A DNA stretch of 6,556 nucleotides from an uncultured bacterium. Its GTDB lineage: Bacteria > Pseudomonadota > Alphaproteobacteria > CAISDR01. Positions within the stretch are counted from its first letter, which is position 1, and each line of letters begins with the position of its first letter. Both the position numbers and the translations under genes were made by a program. Under the pieces are notes generated by a model that saw only the letters and a list, made by a program, of their open reading frames with translations, searched no databases and had not been told where the DNA came from. Of the stretch, positions 1 through 5,844 are shown one piece after another. The stretch spans positions 1 to 6,556 of the forward strand of contig CAISDR010000621.1 in NCBI GenBank assembly GCA_903884125.1. The letters run 5' to 3'.

Positions 1-132
1 GCCCGTGAGAATCTGCCACCCGAAGCGTCGAAAGCTGTTGGCCGTGCGCAGGGTGGCATCACGCTCAACGCCAGAAACCGTGCACAGAATGTACCTGCAA
101 TCGATAAATGGCTGGACCGGGTTGGAAACTGA
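1..132 (+). CDS. C-terminal end of an unrecognised protein (5' truncated)
   Basis: The plus strand reads open in frame 1 from the first base to a TGA at 130-132, giving 43 residues that begin ARENLPPEAS and end DKWLDRVGN. The segment is hydrophilic, with many Arg, Asn and Ala residues and no membrane segment or catalytic motif that I recognise. It is therefore only the tail of a gene whose start lies outside the window. It converges on ilvC, whose stop is 71 bp away, and the terminator hairpin lies between them. That it is a real gene is inferred from the uninterrupted frame, the balanced composition and the terminator placed just after its stop. A chance open frame of this length cannot be excluded. 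I assign no function. Confidence 0.5.
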   Translation, partial: ARENLPPEASKAVGRAQGGITLNARNRAQNVPAIDKWLDRVGN

Positions 133-149
133 ACCAGACTGTCGTGCAT

Positions 150-179
150 AAAAAATCGGGCCGGTTCATCACCGGCCCG
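150..179 (-). terminator. Rho-independent terminator of the ilv block
   Basis: A perfect 9-bp GC-rich stem (157-165 pairing with 171-179) closes a 5-base loop, TCATC. Read on the minus strand, the stem is followed at once by ATTTTTTA, the U-tract of an intrinsic terminator, about 25 bases after the ilvC stop. On the plus strand only a weak run (CTTCCTGTTTC) follows, so termination of the converging gene that ends at 132 is possible but less well supported. Confidence 0.9.
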
Positions 180-203
180 CTTCCTGTTTCGCTGATGGAT
201 TGA

Positions 204-1223
204 CTAGTTACGCGCCTTGTCCACCAGTTTGTTTTTTGCAATCCACGGCATCATCGCGCGCAGCTTGGCACCCACTTCTTCGATGGGGTGGGCGGCGGCG
301 GCGGACCGGGTGGCCTTGAAGCTGGTCTGACCGACCTGATTTTCCAGCATCCAGTCGCGGGCAAAACGACCCGCCTGAATATCGGCCAGCACGCGCTTCA
401 TCTCCGCCTTGGTCTCTGCCGTGATGATGCGCGGACCGGTGACATATTCCCCATATTCAGCCGTGTTCGAGATTGAATAATTCATGTTGGCAATACCGCC
501 TTCATAAATCAGGTCAACAATCAGCTTTACTTCATGCAGACATTCGAAATAGGCCATTTCCGGGGCATAACCTGCTTCGACCAGGGTTTCAAAACCTGCA
601 CGGATCAGCTCGACCAGACCACCGCATAGCACGGCCTGTTCACCGAACAGATCGGTTTCGCATTCTTCGCGGAAATTGGTTTCGATAATACCTGCACGTC
701 CGCCGCCGATGGCGCTGGCATAGGACAGGCCCAGATCCATGGCCTTGCCGGTTGCATCCTGATGGACCGCTATCAGACAGGGCACACCACCGCCTTTTTG
801 ATATTCGGAACGCACGGTATGGCCGGGGCCTTTGGGGGCGACCATGAATACGTCCAGATCGGCGCGTGGTTCAATCAGTTTGAAATGAACATTGAACCCG
901 TGAGCAAAGGCGATTGCCGCCCCCTGACGCATGTTTGGGGCCAGTTCATCAGCCCAGATGTCGCGTTGCAGTTCATCGGGCGTGACCATCATGATCACGT
1001 CGGCCCAGGCTGCTGCCTCGGCCGGGGTCATGACTTTGAAGCCTGCGGCTTCTGCCTTGGCGCGGGTGGGCGATCCGGACTTCAGACCGATGGCCACATT
1101 GGCAACGCCGGAATCTTTCAGGTTCAGCGCATGGGCATGGCCCTGGCTGCCATAACCGATGATCGCAACTTTCTTGCCGCGGATCAAATTAACATCTGAA
1201 TCCTGATCGTAATAAACACGCAT
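204..1223 (-). CDS. ilvC: Ketol-acid reductoisomerase (NADP+), short class I
   Basis: IlvC is a cytosolic Mg-dependent enzyme. It isomerises and reduces 2-acetolactate or 2-aceto-2-hydroxybutyrate to the dihydroxy acids, the second step of valine, leucine and isoleucine synthesis. The 339-residue product has the usual length of the short bacterial form. Visible features are the Rossmann motif GYGSQGHAHA at about 23-32, the catalytic-region His in AHGF (108), the APKGPG loop with Lys131, metal ligands Asp191 and Glu195 in DLFGEQ, Glu227 and Glu231 in ECLHE, and the substrate Ser in SISN (252). The start chosen is the ATG at 1223: it gives the family N-terminus MRVYYD and lies 9 bases from AGGAAGGA. 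The in-frame ATG at 1232 abuts that ribosome site directly and would add only MSK. It is the last gene of miaA-ilvB-ilvN-ilvC and is followed by a strong terminator. The identity is not in doubt. Confidence 0.98.
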   Translation of the reverse strand: MRVYYDQDSDVNLIRGKKVAIIGYGSQGHAHALNLKDSGVANVAIGLKSGSPTRAKAEAAGFKVMTPAEAAAWADVIMMVTPDELQRDIWADELAPNMRQGAAIAFAHGFNVHFKLIEPRADLDVFMVAPKGPGHTVRSEYQKGGGVPCLIAVHQDATGKAMDLGLSYASAIGGGRAGIIETNFREECETDLFGEQAVLCGGLVELIRAGFETLVEAGYAPEMAYFECLHEVKLIVDLIYEGGIANMNYSISNTAEYGEYVTGPRIITAETKAEMKRVLADIQAGRFARDWMLENQVGQTSFKATRSAAAAHPIEEVGAKLRAMMPWIAKNKLVDKARN

Positions 1224-1232
1224 CTTGCTCAT

Positions 1233-1240
1233 TCCTTCCT
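1233..1240 (-). promoter_or_regulatory. Ribosome-binding site of ilvC
   Basis: On the minus strand this reads AGGAAGGA. Its 3' end lies 9 bases from the ATG at 1223 but has no spacer to the ATG at 1232, which favours the downstream start. It sits in the short space between the ilvN stop (1251) and ilvC, consistent with translation from one shared message. Confidence 0.7.
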
Positions 1241-1250
1241 GATCGAACGT

Positions 1251-1766
1251 CTATAATGCTGCCGGTCCGCGCGTGATCGCCGCAACGCCTGTGCGCGCCA
1301 CTTCGACCAATCCAAGGCCCCGCATCAATTCCACAAAGGCATCCAGCTTTTCCGGGCTGCCGGTTAATTCAAAAACAAAACTCTCATGTGTGGTATCAAT
1401 CACATGAGCCCGAAACGCTTCTGACAGGCGCAATGCCTCGACCCGTTTGTCGCCACCACCGCGCACCTTGACCAGTGCCAGTTCACGTTCGACCGCGGGT
1501 CCGTCCACCGTCAGATCACGCACCTTTTGCACCGGCACCAGCCGCGCCAGTTGCGCCTTGATCTGATCAATCACATGGGCCGTGCCCGAAGTGACCACGG
1601 TAATGCGCGACGTATGCGATGAGGCATCGATTTCAGCTACTGTCAGGCTTTCGATATTATAGCCGCGTCCCGAAAACAAGCCGATAACGCGCGCCAGCAC
1701 ACCAGCCTCATTATTCACAAGCACCGTGATGGTGTGACGCGCGATGGGTTCTTTTGTGCCAAACAT
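1251..1766 (-). CDS. ilvN: Acetolactate synthase small (regulatory) subunit
   Basis: This is the regulatory partner of IlvB. It activates the catalytic subunit and binds the feedback inhibitor, usually valine. From the ATG at 1766 the protein has 171 residues: an N-terminal ACT domain (about 11-85) beginning RHTITVLVNNEAGVLARV, and a C-terminal ALS small-subunit domain (about 94-169) with HVIDTTHESFVFELTG. Residues matching the E. coli valine-site positions Gly14 and Asn29 are kept (Gly22 and Asn37 here), so valine sensitivity is expected, though this is inference. The ATG at 1766 leaves nine residues before RHTI, which I judge closer to the usual N-terminus. A TTG at 1781, with AAAGG six bases upstream, is a credible alternative adding five residues (176 in all). 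The gene lies 59 bp after ilvB and is followed at once by ilvC, so it is almost certainly co-transcribed with both. Confidence 0.96.
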   Translation of the reverse strand: MFGTKEPIARHTITVLVNNEAGVLARVIGLFSGRGYNIESLTVAEIDASSHTSRITVVTSGTAHVIDQIKAQLARLVPVQKVRDLTVDGPAVERELALVKVRGGGDKRVEALRLSEAFRAHVIDTTHESFVFELTGSPEKLDAFVELMRGLGLVEVARTGVAAITRGPAAL

Positions 1767-1773
1767 GGGATTT

Positions 1774-1787
1774 CCCGGCAAACCGGG
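1774..1787 (-). repeat. Small hairpin over the alternative ilvN start
   Basis: CCCGG and CCGGG form a perfect 5-bp inverted repeat around a 4-base loop in the ilvB-ilvN gap. On the minus strand the loop is TTTG and contains the alternative TTG start of ilvN. It has no U-tract and is short, so it is not a terminator. It could tune translation of ilvN or be chance. Confidence 0.4.
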
Positions 1788-1825
1788 CCTTTCAAATCAG
1801 GGAAATGAGAAAACCTTTAGGGTGC

Positions 1826-3583
1826 CTAGACCATCATCCGACCTTCATCGGATATTTCAACCGGATCCTCTTCAGGACCCAGAATCATTTCATGATGACC
1901 CTTGCCCGACGGTATCATCGGGAAACAGTTTTCAGTCTTGTCCACAACACAATCAAAAATCACCGGCTGGTCCGAACTGATCATTTCAATGATCATGTCG
2001 TCCAGTTCCTGTGGCTTGGTCGCGCGCATACCCTTGGCATGATAGGCCTCTGCCAGTTTCACGAAATCGGGCAGGGCTTCGGAATAGCTTTCGGAATAAC
2101 GTCCGCCATGAAGCAGTTCCTGCCACTGGCGGACCATACCCATATATTGGTTGTTCAAAATGAACACCTTGACCGGCAGGCGGTATTGAACGGCGGTCGA
2201 TAATTCCTGAATGTTCATCAGGATCGATGCTTCACCTGCGACGTCAATTACCAGTTTGCCGGGATGGGCCAGTTGCGCACCAATAGCTGCTGGCAGGCCA
2301 TAACCCATGGTGCCCAAACCGCCTGACGTCAGCCAGCGGTTTGGCTTTTCAAAACCCAGATATTGGGCCGCCCACATCTGATGCTGGCCCACCTCGGTGG
2401 TAATCACCGCATCACGGTCGCGGGTCAGTTCAAACAGACGCTGCAAGGCATATTGCGGCTTTATGATCGTATCGGATGCACGATAGCGCAGGCATTCGCG
2501 GCCACGCCACTGATCAATCTGCGCCCACCAGGATTCCAGATCCTTGGTCTGGGTGCGATATTGTTTGGCCTTCCAGACCTTGATCAGGTCTTCCAGCACA
2601 TGGCCCACATCGCCCACAATCCCAAGATCCACACGGACGGTTTTGTTGATGGACGACGGATCAATATCGATATGAATTTTTTTGGCATGCGGGGCAAACA
2701 GATCCAGACGCCCGGTCACCCGGTCATCAAAACGCGCGCCGATATTCAAGATCAGATCAGCTTCATGCATGACCATATTGGCTTCATAAGTGCCGTGCAT
2801 ACCCAACATGCCAAGCCAGTTTGAATCAGACGCCGGGAAAGCGCCAAGTCCCATCAGGGTCGATGTGACCGGAAAACCGGTCAGCCGCGCCAGATCGCGC
2901 AGTAATTGTGACGCCGCGGGGCCGGAATTGATCACGCCACCGCCGGAATAAATCACCGGGCGCTTTGCATCACGGATCATCTCGGCCGCCTGCTGGATGC
3001 GACCCAGGTCGCCCTTTACCTGCGGGCGGTAACTGCGCGGGGCAATATTGGCCGGTCCAACATATCGACCGATCTGGAATTGCACGTCCTTTGGAATATC
3101 GACCACCACCGGGCCGGGACGACCGTGGGTTGCCACATAAAATGCTTCGTGCAGCGCCTGGGCCAGATCGTTCACATCTTTGACCAGCACGTTATGCTTG
3201 GTGCATGACCGGGTGATGCCAACGGTATCGCATTCCTGAAACGCATCGGTTCCGATCAGATGGGTTGCCACCTGCCCGGTCAGGCATACCAGCGGGATTG
3301 AATCCATCAGCGCATCGGTCAGGCCGGTGATGGTGTTGGTCGCACCCGGACCGGACGTCACCAGCAATACGCCGGGTTTACCCGATGAACGCGCATAACC
3401 TTCGGCGGCGTGGGCGGCACCCTGTTCGTGGCGGACCAGAATGTGGCGCAGCTTGTCCTGATTGAACAGGGCATCGTAAATCGGCAGCACGGCCCCGCCC
3501 GGATAGCCGAACAGCACCTCTACGCCCTGATCGACCAGCGCCCGGATCACCATTTCCGCGCCGGTCATGTCCATATCTGCCAT
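1826..3583 (-). CDS. ilvB: Acetolactate synthase large (catalytic) subunit
   Basis: IlvB is a ThDP- and FAD-dependent enzyme that condenses two pyruvates to 2-acetolactate, or pyruvate with 2-ketobutyrate, committing carbon to branched-chain amino acids. The 585-residue product has normal length and three domains: the N-terminal ThDP pyrimidine domain (about 6-170) with catalytic Glu53 in RHEQGAAHAAEGYAR, a central FAD-binding domain (about 190-330) with RFDDRVTGR, and the C-terminal pyrophosphate domain (about 375-550) with GGLGTMGYGLPAAIG and ILNNQYMGMVRQWQ. Oddity: the ThDP-metal motif reads AGEAS at 449-453, with Glu451 where Asp is expected. Ala106 stands where plant enzymes carry the herbicide-site Pro197. 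The ATG at 3583 was chosen because AAGGA lies 8 bases upstream. The GTG at 3601 gives 591 residues but contains that ribosome site within its own codons. The gene follows miaA by 70 bp and precedes ilvN. It could equally be called ilvI or ilvG; ilvB fits the pairing with ilvN. Confidence 0.97.
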   Translation of the reverse strand: MADMDMTGAEMVIRALVDQGVEVLFGYPGGAVLPIYDALFNQDKLRHILVRHEQGAAHAAEGYARSSGKPGVLLVTSGPGATNTITGLTDALMDSIPLVCLTGQVATHLIGTDAFQECDTVGITRSCTKHNVLVKDVNDLAQALHEAFYVATHGRPGPVVVDIPKDVQFQIGRYVGPANIAPRSYRPQVKGDLGRIQQAAEMIRDAKRPVIYSGGGVINSGPAASQLLRDLARLTGFPVTSTLMGLGAFPASDSNWLGMLGMHGTYEANMVMHEADLILNIGARFDDRVTGRLDLFAPHAKKIHIDIDPSSINKTVRVDLGIVGDVGHVLEDLIKVWKAKQYRTQTKDLESWWAQIDQWRGRECLRYRASDTIIKPQYALQRLFELTRDRDAVITTEVGQHQMWAAQYLGFEKPNRWLTSGGLGTMGYGLPAAIGAQLAHPGKLVIDVAGEASILMNIQELSTAVQYRLPVKVFILNNQYMGMVRQWQELLHGGRYSESYSEALPDFVKLAEAYHAKGMRATKPQELDDMIIEMISSDQPVIFDCVVDKTENCFPMIPSGKGHHEMILGPEEDPVEISDEGRMMV

Positions 3584-3591
3584 CACGCCAT

Positions 3592-3596
3592 TCCTT
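3592..3596 (-). promoter_or_regulatory. Ribosome-binding site of ilvB
   Basis: AAGGA on the minus strand, 8 bases before the ATG at 3583. It decides the start against the GTG at 3601, which lies upstream of the site. Confidence 0.65.
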
Positions 3597-3628
3597 GTCA
3601 CATCACCCGCTTTGGGCCGGGAGCGCGG

Positions 3629-3657
3629 AACCTAATCAAGCTAAACCGCCCCGTCAA
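3629..3657 (-). promoter_or_regulatory. Possible sigma-70-type promoter of ilvBNC
   Basis: On the minus strand TTGACG (3652-3657, five of six matches to the -35 consensus) is followed after 17 bases by TAGGTT (3629-3634, only three of six matches to the -10). This would start transcription about 40 bases before the ilvB ATG, right at the end of miaA, and leave no room for an attenuator. The weak -10 makes it tentative. The block may instead be read from a promoter before miaA. Confidence 0.3.
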
Positions 3658-4586
3658 CGCAAATCTGATAATAAAGTACCAATTTTATCAATTATTCTTT
3701 CCGAATCTTGCTCAAATATCACATTCCACGCAATCATCTGAGTTCTGATCCAGGTGCACTGCCGTTTGGCATAGCGTCTTGTGTCGGTCTGGGCCTGAGC
3801 CACTGCCTCATTCAGCGTCATCTCCCCCGCCAGATGCGCCATCAGGGGCCTGAGCCCCAGAACCTTGGACAATGGCAGACCAGGGTTAAGGCCAAGACGG
3901 GCTATGGCGCGGGCTTCATCCAACGCGCCATTGGCCATCATGGTCGCAAACCGCCGGTTGATGGCCTGATGCAAATGCTGGCGATCAGGCATCAGGGCTA
4001 CGCGGGTCCAGCATGTGGCATTGTTTTCAGCAGTACTGGTCTCTTTGGCATGCCAGTATGTCAGCGGATGGCCGGTCGCCTCATAGACCTCTAAGGCGCG
4101 CACCAGCCTTTGGGAATCCGTTGGTCGAATGCCTTGAACGGCCTGTGGGTGTCTGGCCAGAAGTTCGGCGTGGAATTTCGACGGCCCCAGATGGGCCATC
4201 AGCGATCGCGCGCCTGATCTGATTTCTTCCGGAATTTCGGGAATATCGGCCAGCCCGTCGGTCAGGGCGCGCAGATAAAGGCCAGTTCCCCCGACGATGA
4301 TGGGCAGGAGGTTCTGGGCCCATGCCTCGTCCATTGCCCCTCGGGCAAGGCTGACCCAGCGGGCCGCCGAACAGACCTCATCATGTCCCATTATCCCATA
4401 CAGTCTGTGAGGAAAACGTGCCTCATCATCCGGCGTTGGTCGTGCGGTCAGGACCGACAGATCACGATAGATCTGCATGGAATCGGCATTGATGATCATG
4501 CCACCATATTTGTGCGCGAGGGTGGCTGCCAAAGCTGACTTGCCGCTGGCGGTTGGCCCTGCAATAAGAAGCGCGCGAGATTTCAT
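3654..4586 (-). CDS. miaA: tRNA dimethylallyltransferase
   Basis: MiaA transfers a dimethylallyl group from DMAPP to N6 of adenosine 37 in tRNAs that read codons starting with U, stabilising codon-anticodon pairing. From the ATG at 4586 the product has 310 residues, normal for the family. It shows the P-loop GPTASGKS (10-17), NADSMQIY with catalytic-type Asp35 (33-40), GGTGLYLRALTDG (99-111), the DSQRLVRALEVYEATG region (157-172), and the C-terminal tRNA-contact motif RRYAKRQCTWIR (270-281). The ATG at 4586 is preceded by AGGTGA at a 5-base spacing. A GTG at 4595 is in frame but would add only three residues. The last 25 or so codons are noticeably AT-rich compared with the rest. It is transcribed toward ilvB and divergently from serB. 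Confidence 0.97.
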   Translation of the reverse strand: MKSRALLIAGPTASGKSALAATLAHKYGGMIINADSMQIYRDLSVLTARPTPDDEARFPHRLYGIMGHDEVCSAARWVSLARGAMDEAWAQNLLPIIVGGTGLYLRALTDGLADIPEIPEEIRSGARSLMAHLGPSKFHAELLARHPQAVQGIRPTDSQRLVRALEVYEATGHPLTYWHAKETSTAENNATCWTRVALMPDRQHLHQAINRRFATMMANGALDEARAIARLGLNPGLPLSKVLGLRPLMAHLAGEMTLNEAVAQAQTDTRRYAKRQCTWIRTQMIAWNVIFEQDSERIIDKIGTLLSDLR

Positions 4587-4629
4587 TCCCCTCACCTACC
4601 CCCATCACCTACAGTTGACCATAGGCATC
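4587..4629. promoter_or_regulatory. Divergent miaA/serB start region
   Basis: Only 43 bp separate the miaA and serB start codons, so at least one promoter must lie inside the opposing gene. The miaA ribosome site AGGTGA is at 4592-4597 (minus strand). For miaA, a possible -10 TATGGT (4618-4623) and poor -35 TTGCTG (4640-4645) can be read with a 16-base spacer, within the start of serB. For serB I see only a weak ribosome site, ATAGG at 4621-4625, and no convincing promoter. The assignment of a shared control region is inference from spacing. Confidence 0.4.
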
Positions 4630-5502
4630 ATGCAAGCCGCAGCAATCCTGATCACAAGTCCCGCCAACCCCATCCTGTCCCCCGAAATGGCCGCGCGGCT
4701 GGGTGGCCCCGTGGACTGGCTTAAACCCGGCATTGCCTGCGAACGGCTGATCGACTGCGATGATCCAAAGGTCGCACAGTTTGAACTTCAGGCGGCCTTC
4801 AGCCAATTGCCCGTTGATGTTGCCGTGATTCCCGTTGCCGAGCGTGCCAGGAAGCTGCTGGTAGCGGATATGGATTCGACCATTATCACAGTGGAATGTC
4901 TGGACGAACTGGCCGGAGAAGTGGGACTGAAAGATCACATCTCGGCCATCACCGAACGGTCCATGCGCGGTGAGCTGGATTTTGAGACCGCCTTGCGCGA
5001 ACGGGTCGGCTTGTTAAAGGGTCTGGATCAGGCCGCTTTGAAACGCACCTATGACAAACGGGTGCAACTGACCGCAGGGGCGCGCTGCCTGGTTCAGACG
5101 ATGAAAGCAAATGGGGCATATGCAGCGCTGGTATCAGGTGGATTTACCTATTTCACCGAACGGGTGGCGGATGCCGTGGGCTTTGACGAACACCACGCCA
5201 ATGTCCTTGAGATCGAGGATGGAAAACTTACCGGGCAGGTACGCGCGCCCATTCTGGGGCGGGAAGCAAAACTGACAACCTTGCAAAAGCTGGCCGGCGA
5301 CCGGGGTATGGGGCCTGATCAGTGTCTTGCGGTCGGTGACGGGGCCAATGATCTGGCGATGATCGGCAAAGCCGGTCTGGGGGTTGCCTTTCACGCCAAA
5401 CCGATTGTTGCCGCCGAGGCACGTGTGCGCATCGACCATGGGGATCTGACCGCCCTGCTCTACCTGCAAGGCTATCGGGCAAGCCAGTTTTCAACTGCCT
5501 GA
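4630..5502 (+). CDS. serB: Phosphoserine phosphatase
   Basis: SerB hydrolyses 3-phospho-L-serine to L-serine, the last step of the phosphorylated serine pathway, in the cytosol. The 290-residue protein has an N-terminal region (about 1-70) of the kind seen in long proteobacterial SerB proteins, then a HAD-superfamily phosphatase domain. HAD motif I is DMDST (80-84), with nucleophile Asp80 and acid/base Asp82. It is followed by the cap-region stretch ECLDELAGEVGL and ITERSMRGELDF. Motif II is the Ser of SGG (169-171), motif III is probably Lys214 in GREAKL, and motif IV is GDGAND (236-241). The ATG at 4630 was chosen since longer in-frame starts run deep into the opposing miaA gene. A TTG at 4615 would add five residues. 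The ribosome site is weak (ATAGG, 4 bases away). No clear intrinsic terminator follows it. Confidence 0.96.
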   Translation: MQAAAILITSPANPILSPEMAARLGGPVDWLKPGIACERLIDCDDPKVAQFELQAAFSQLPVDVAVIPVAERARKLLVADMDSTIITVECLDELAGEVGLKDHISAITERSMRGELDFETALRERVGLLKGLDQAALKRTYDKRVQLTAGARCLVQTMKANGAYAALVSGGFTYFTERVADAVGFDEHHANVLEIEDGKLTGQVRAPILGREAKLTTLQKLAGDRGMGPDQCLAVGDGANDLAMIGKAGLGVAFHAKPIVAAEARVRIDHGDLTALLYLQGYRASQFSTA

Positions 5503-5606
5503 TTAGCTAAAACACTTGCGGCTACGCGCTGTTTCAGGCAAAAAGGCCGTGTCTGTCGATCTCGGGCGATTGCCGAGGGCGAAAAACCACAGGGCCAGCA
5601 ATTGAA

Positions 5607-5747
5607 ATGACGCAGAATGTTTTTAACGGCATTGCACACCCCCGGACACTGTCCGGTCTGGATGTGTGCGCGCCGCAATCAGCATTTGGTCTGTCAGCTG
5701 GCGTAATGGGGGGCCTTCTTGGCGGGCTGCTGCTTAGCTGCCCCTGA
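5607..5747 (+). CDS. Candidate Leu-rich leader peptide of leuA
   Basis: An open frame of 46 codons runs from ATG 5607 to TGA 5745-5747, about 100 bp before leuA. Its last 13 codons, starting at ATG 5706, read MGGLLGGLLLSCP, with five Leu codons (CTT CTT, then CTG CTG CTT) within 21 bases. Leucine leader peptides typically stack Leu codons in this position so that a ribosome short of charged leucyl-tRNA stalls there. The real start is unclear: ATG 5607, GTG 5664 (27 codons) and ATG 5706 (13 codons) are all in frame, and none has a good ribosome site. Eight of 46 residues are Leu, all CTN codons. No coding function beyond control is expected, and the frame could be chance. Confidence 0.3.
   Translation: MTQNVFNGIAHPRTLSGLDVCAPQSAFGLSAGVMGGLLGGLLLSCP
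5634..5669. repeat. Long imperfect hairpin in the leuA leader
   Basis: Outer arms GCACAC (5634-5639) and GTGTGC (5664-5669) are exact complements. Next, CC (5640-5641) can pair with GG (5660-5661), and the core CCGGACACTGTCCGG (5642-5656) is a perfect dyad around a single C. Small bulges (TCT and AT) lie only on the 3' side. About 13 base pairs can form in one structure. It has no U-tract, so it is not a terminator. It could be a structured leader element or an operator-like dyad. Confidence 0.5.
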
Positions 5748-5781
5748 GCGCTGACGGGCCTTATGGTCGGGTGCTTAGGGG
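5724..5781 (+). promoter_or_regulatory. Two mutually exclusive hairpins before leuA
   Basis: Hairpin A pairs GGGCTGCT (5724-5731) with AGCTGCCC (5736-5743), eight positions with one T-T mismatch and a 4-base loop. Its 5' arm contains the CTG CTG Leu codons. Hairpin B pairs CCCCTGAGC (5741-5749) with GCTTAGGGG (5773-5781), nine positions with one G-U. Both need 5741-5743, so only one can form at a time. A ribosome stalled on the Leu codons would open A and favour B. This is the logic of an attenuator, but neither hairpin is followed by a U-tract. Confidence 0.4.
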
Positions 5782-5831
5782 TCGAACTTCAAGCGCCAAT
5801 TCACGACAAACATAGGGCTGATGCCCCGTCC

Positions 5832-5836
5832 AAGGA
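5832..5836 (+). promoter_or_regulatory. Ribosome-binding site of leuA
   Basis: AAGGA, 8 bases before the ATG at 5845, clearly fixes the leuA start. The wider site CCAAGGA (5830-5836) is complementary to TTCTTGG (5716-5722) in the leader, with one G-U pair. Confidence 0.75.
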
Positions 5837-5844
5837 CAATCAAG

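Larger units (their letters stand above)
5503..5844 (+). promoter_or_regulatory. 342-bp serB-leuA gap, probable leuA leader
   Basis: No ordinary gene is supported here. From left to right it holds a weak stem after serB without U-tract (5561-5577, CTCGG/CCGAG), a start codon for a short frame (5607), a long imperfect hairpin (5634-5669), a Leu-rich run of codons (5715-5735), two overlapping hairpins (5724-5743 and 5741-5781), a small stem GGGC/GCCC (5815-5826), and the leuA ribosome site (5832-5836). I could not identify a convincing promoter by eye. The arrangement resembles a leucine-responsive attenuation leader, as known for leuA in other proteobacteria, but the U-tract of a classical terminator is absent. 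Confidence 0.5.

Noticed and set aside
762..1199. 145-codon plus-strand frame opposite ilvC
   Set aside because: It lies entirely antisense to a gene with unmistakable catalytic motifs and has no family features, so it is a shadow of ilvC codon bias.
4477..4629. N-terminal extension of serB from an ATG at 4477
   Set aside because: It would add 51 residues antisense to the miaA P-loop region. The ATG at 4630 gives a normal SerB length.
5561..5577. CTCGG/CCGAG hairpin as a serB terminator
   Set aside because: The stem is only 5-6 pairs and is followed by GGCGAAAAACC, an A-run rather than a T-run on the plus strand. Read on the minus strand, the nearest T-run is about 20 bases away.
5472..5678. 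68-codon minus-strand frame across the serB end and the leader
   Set aside because: It overlaps the serB 3' end, and its composition is Arg/Cys-rich as expected of an antisense shadow. It has no recognisable motif.
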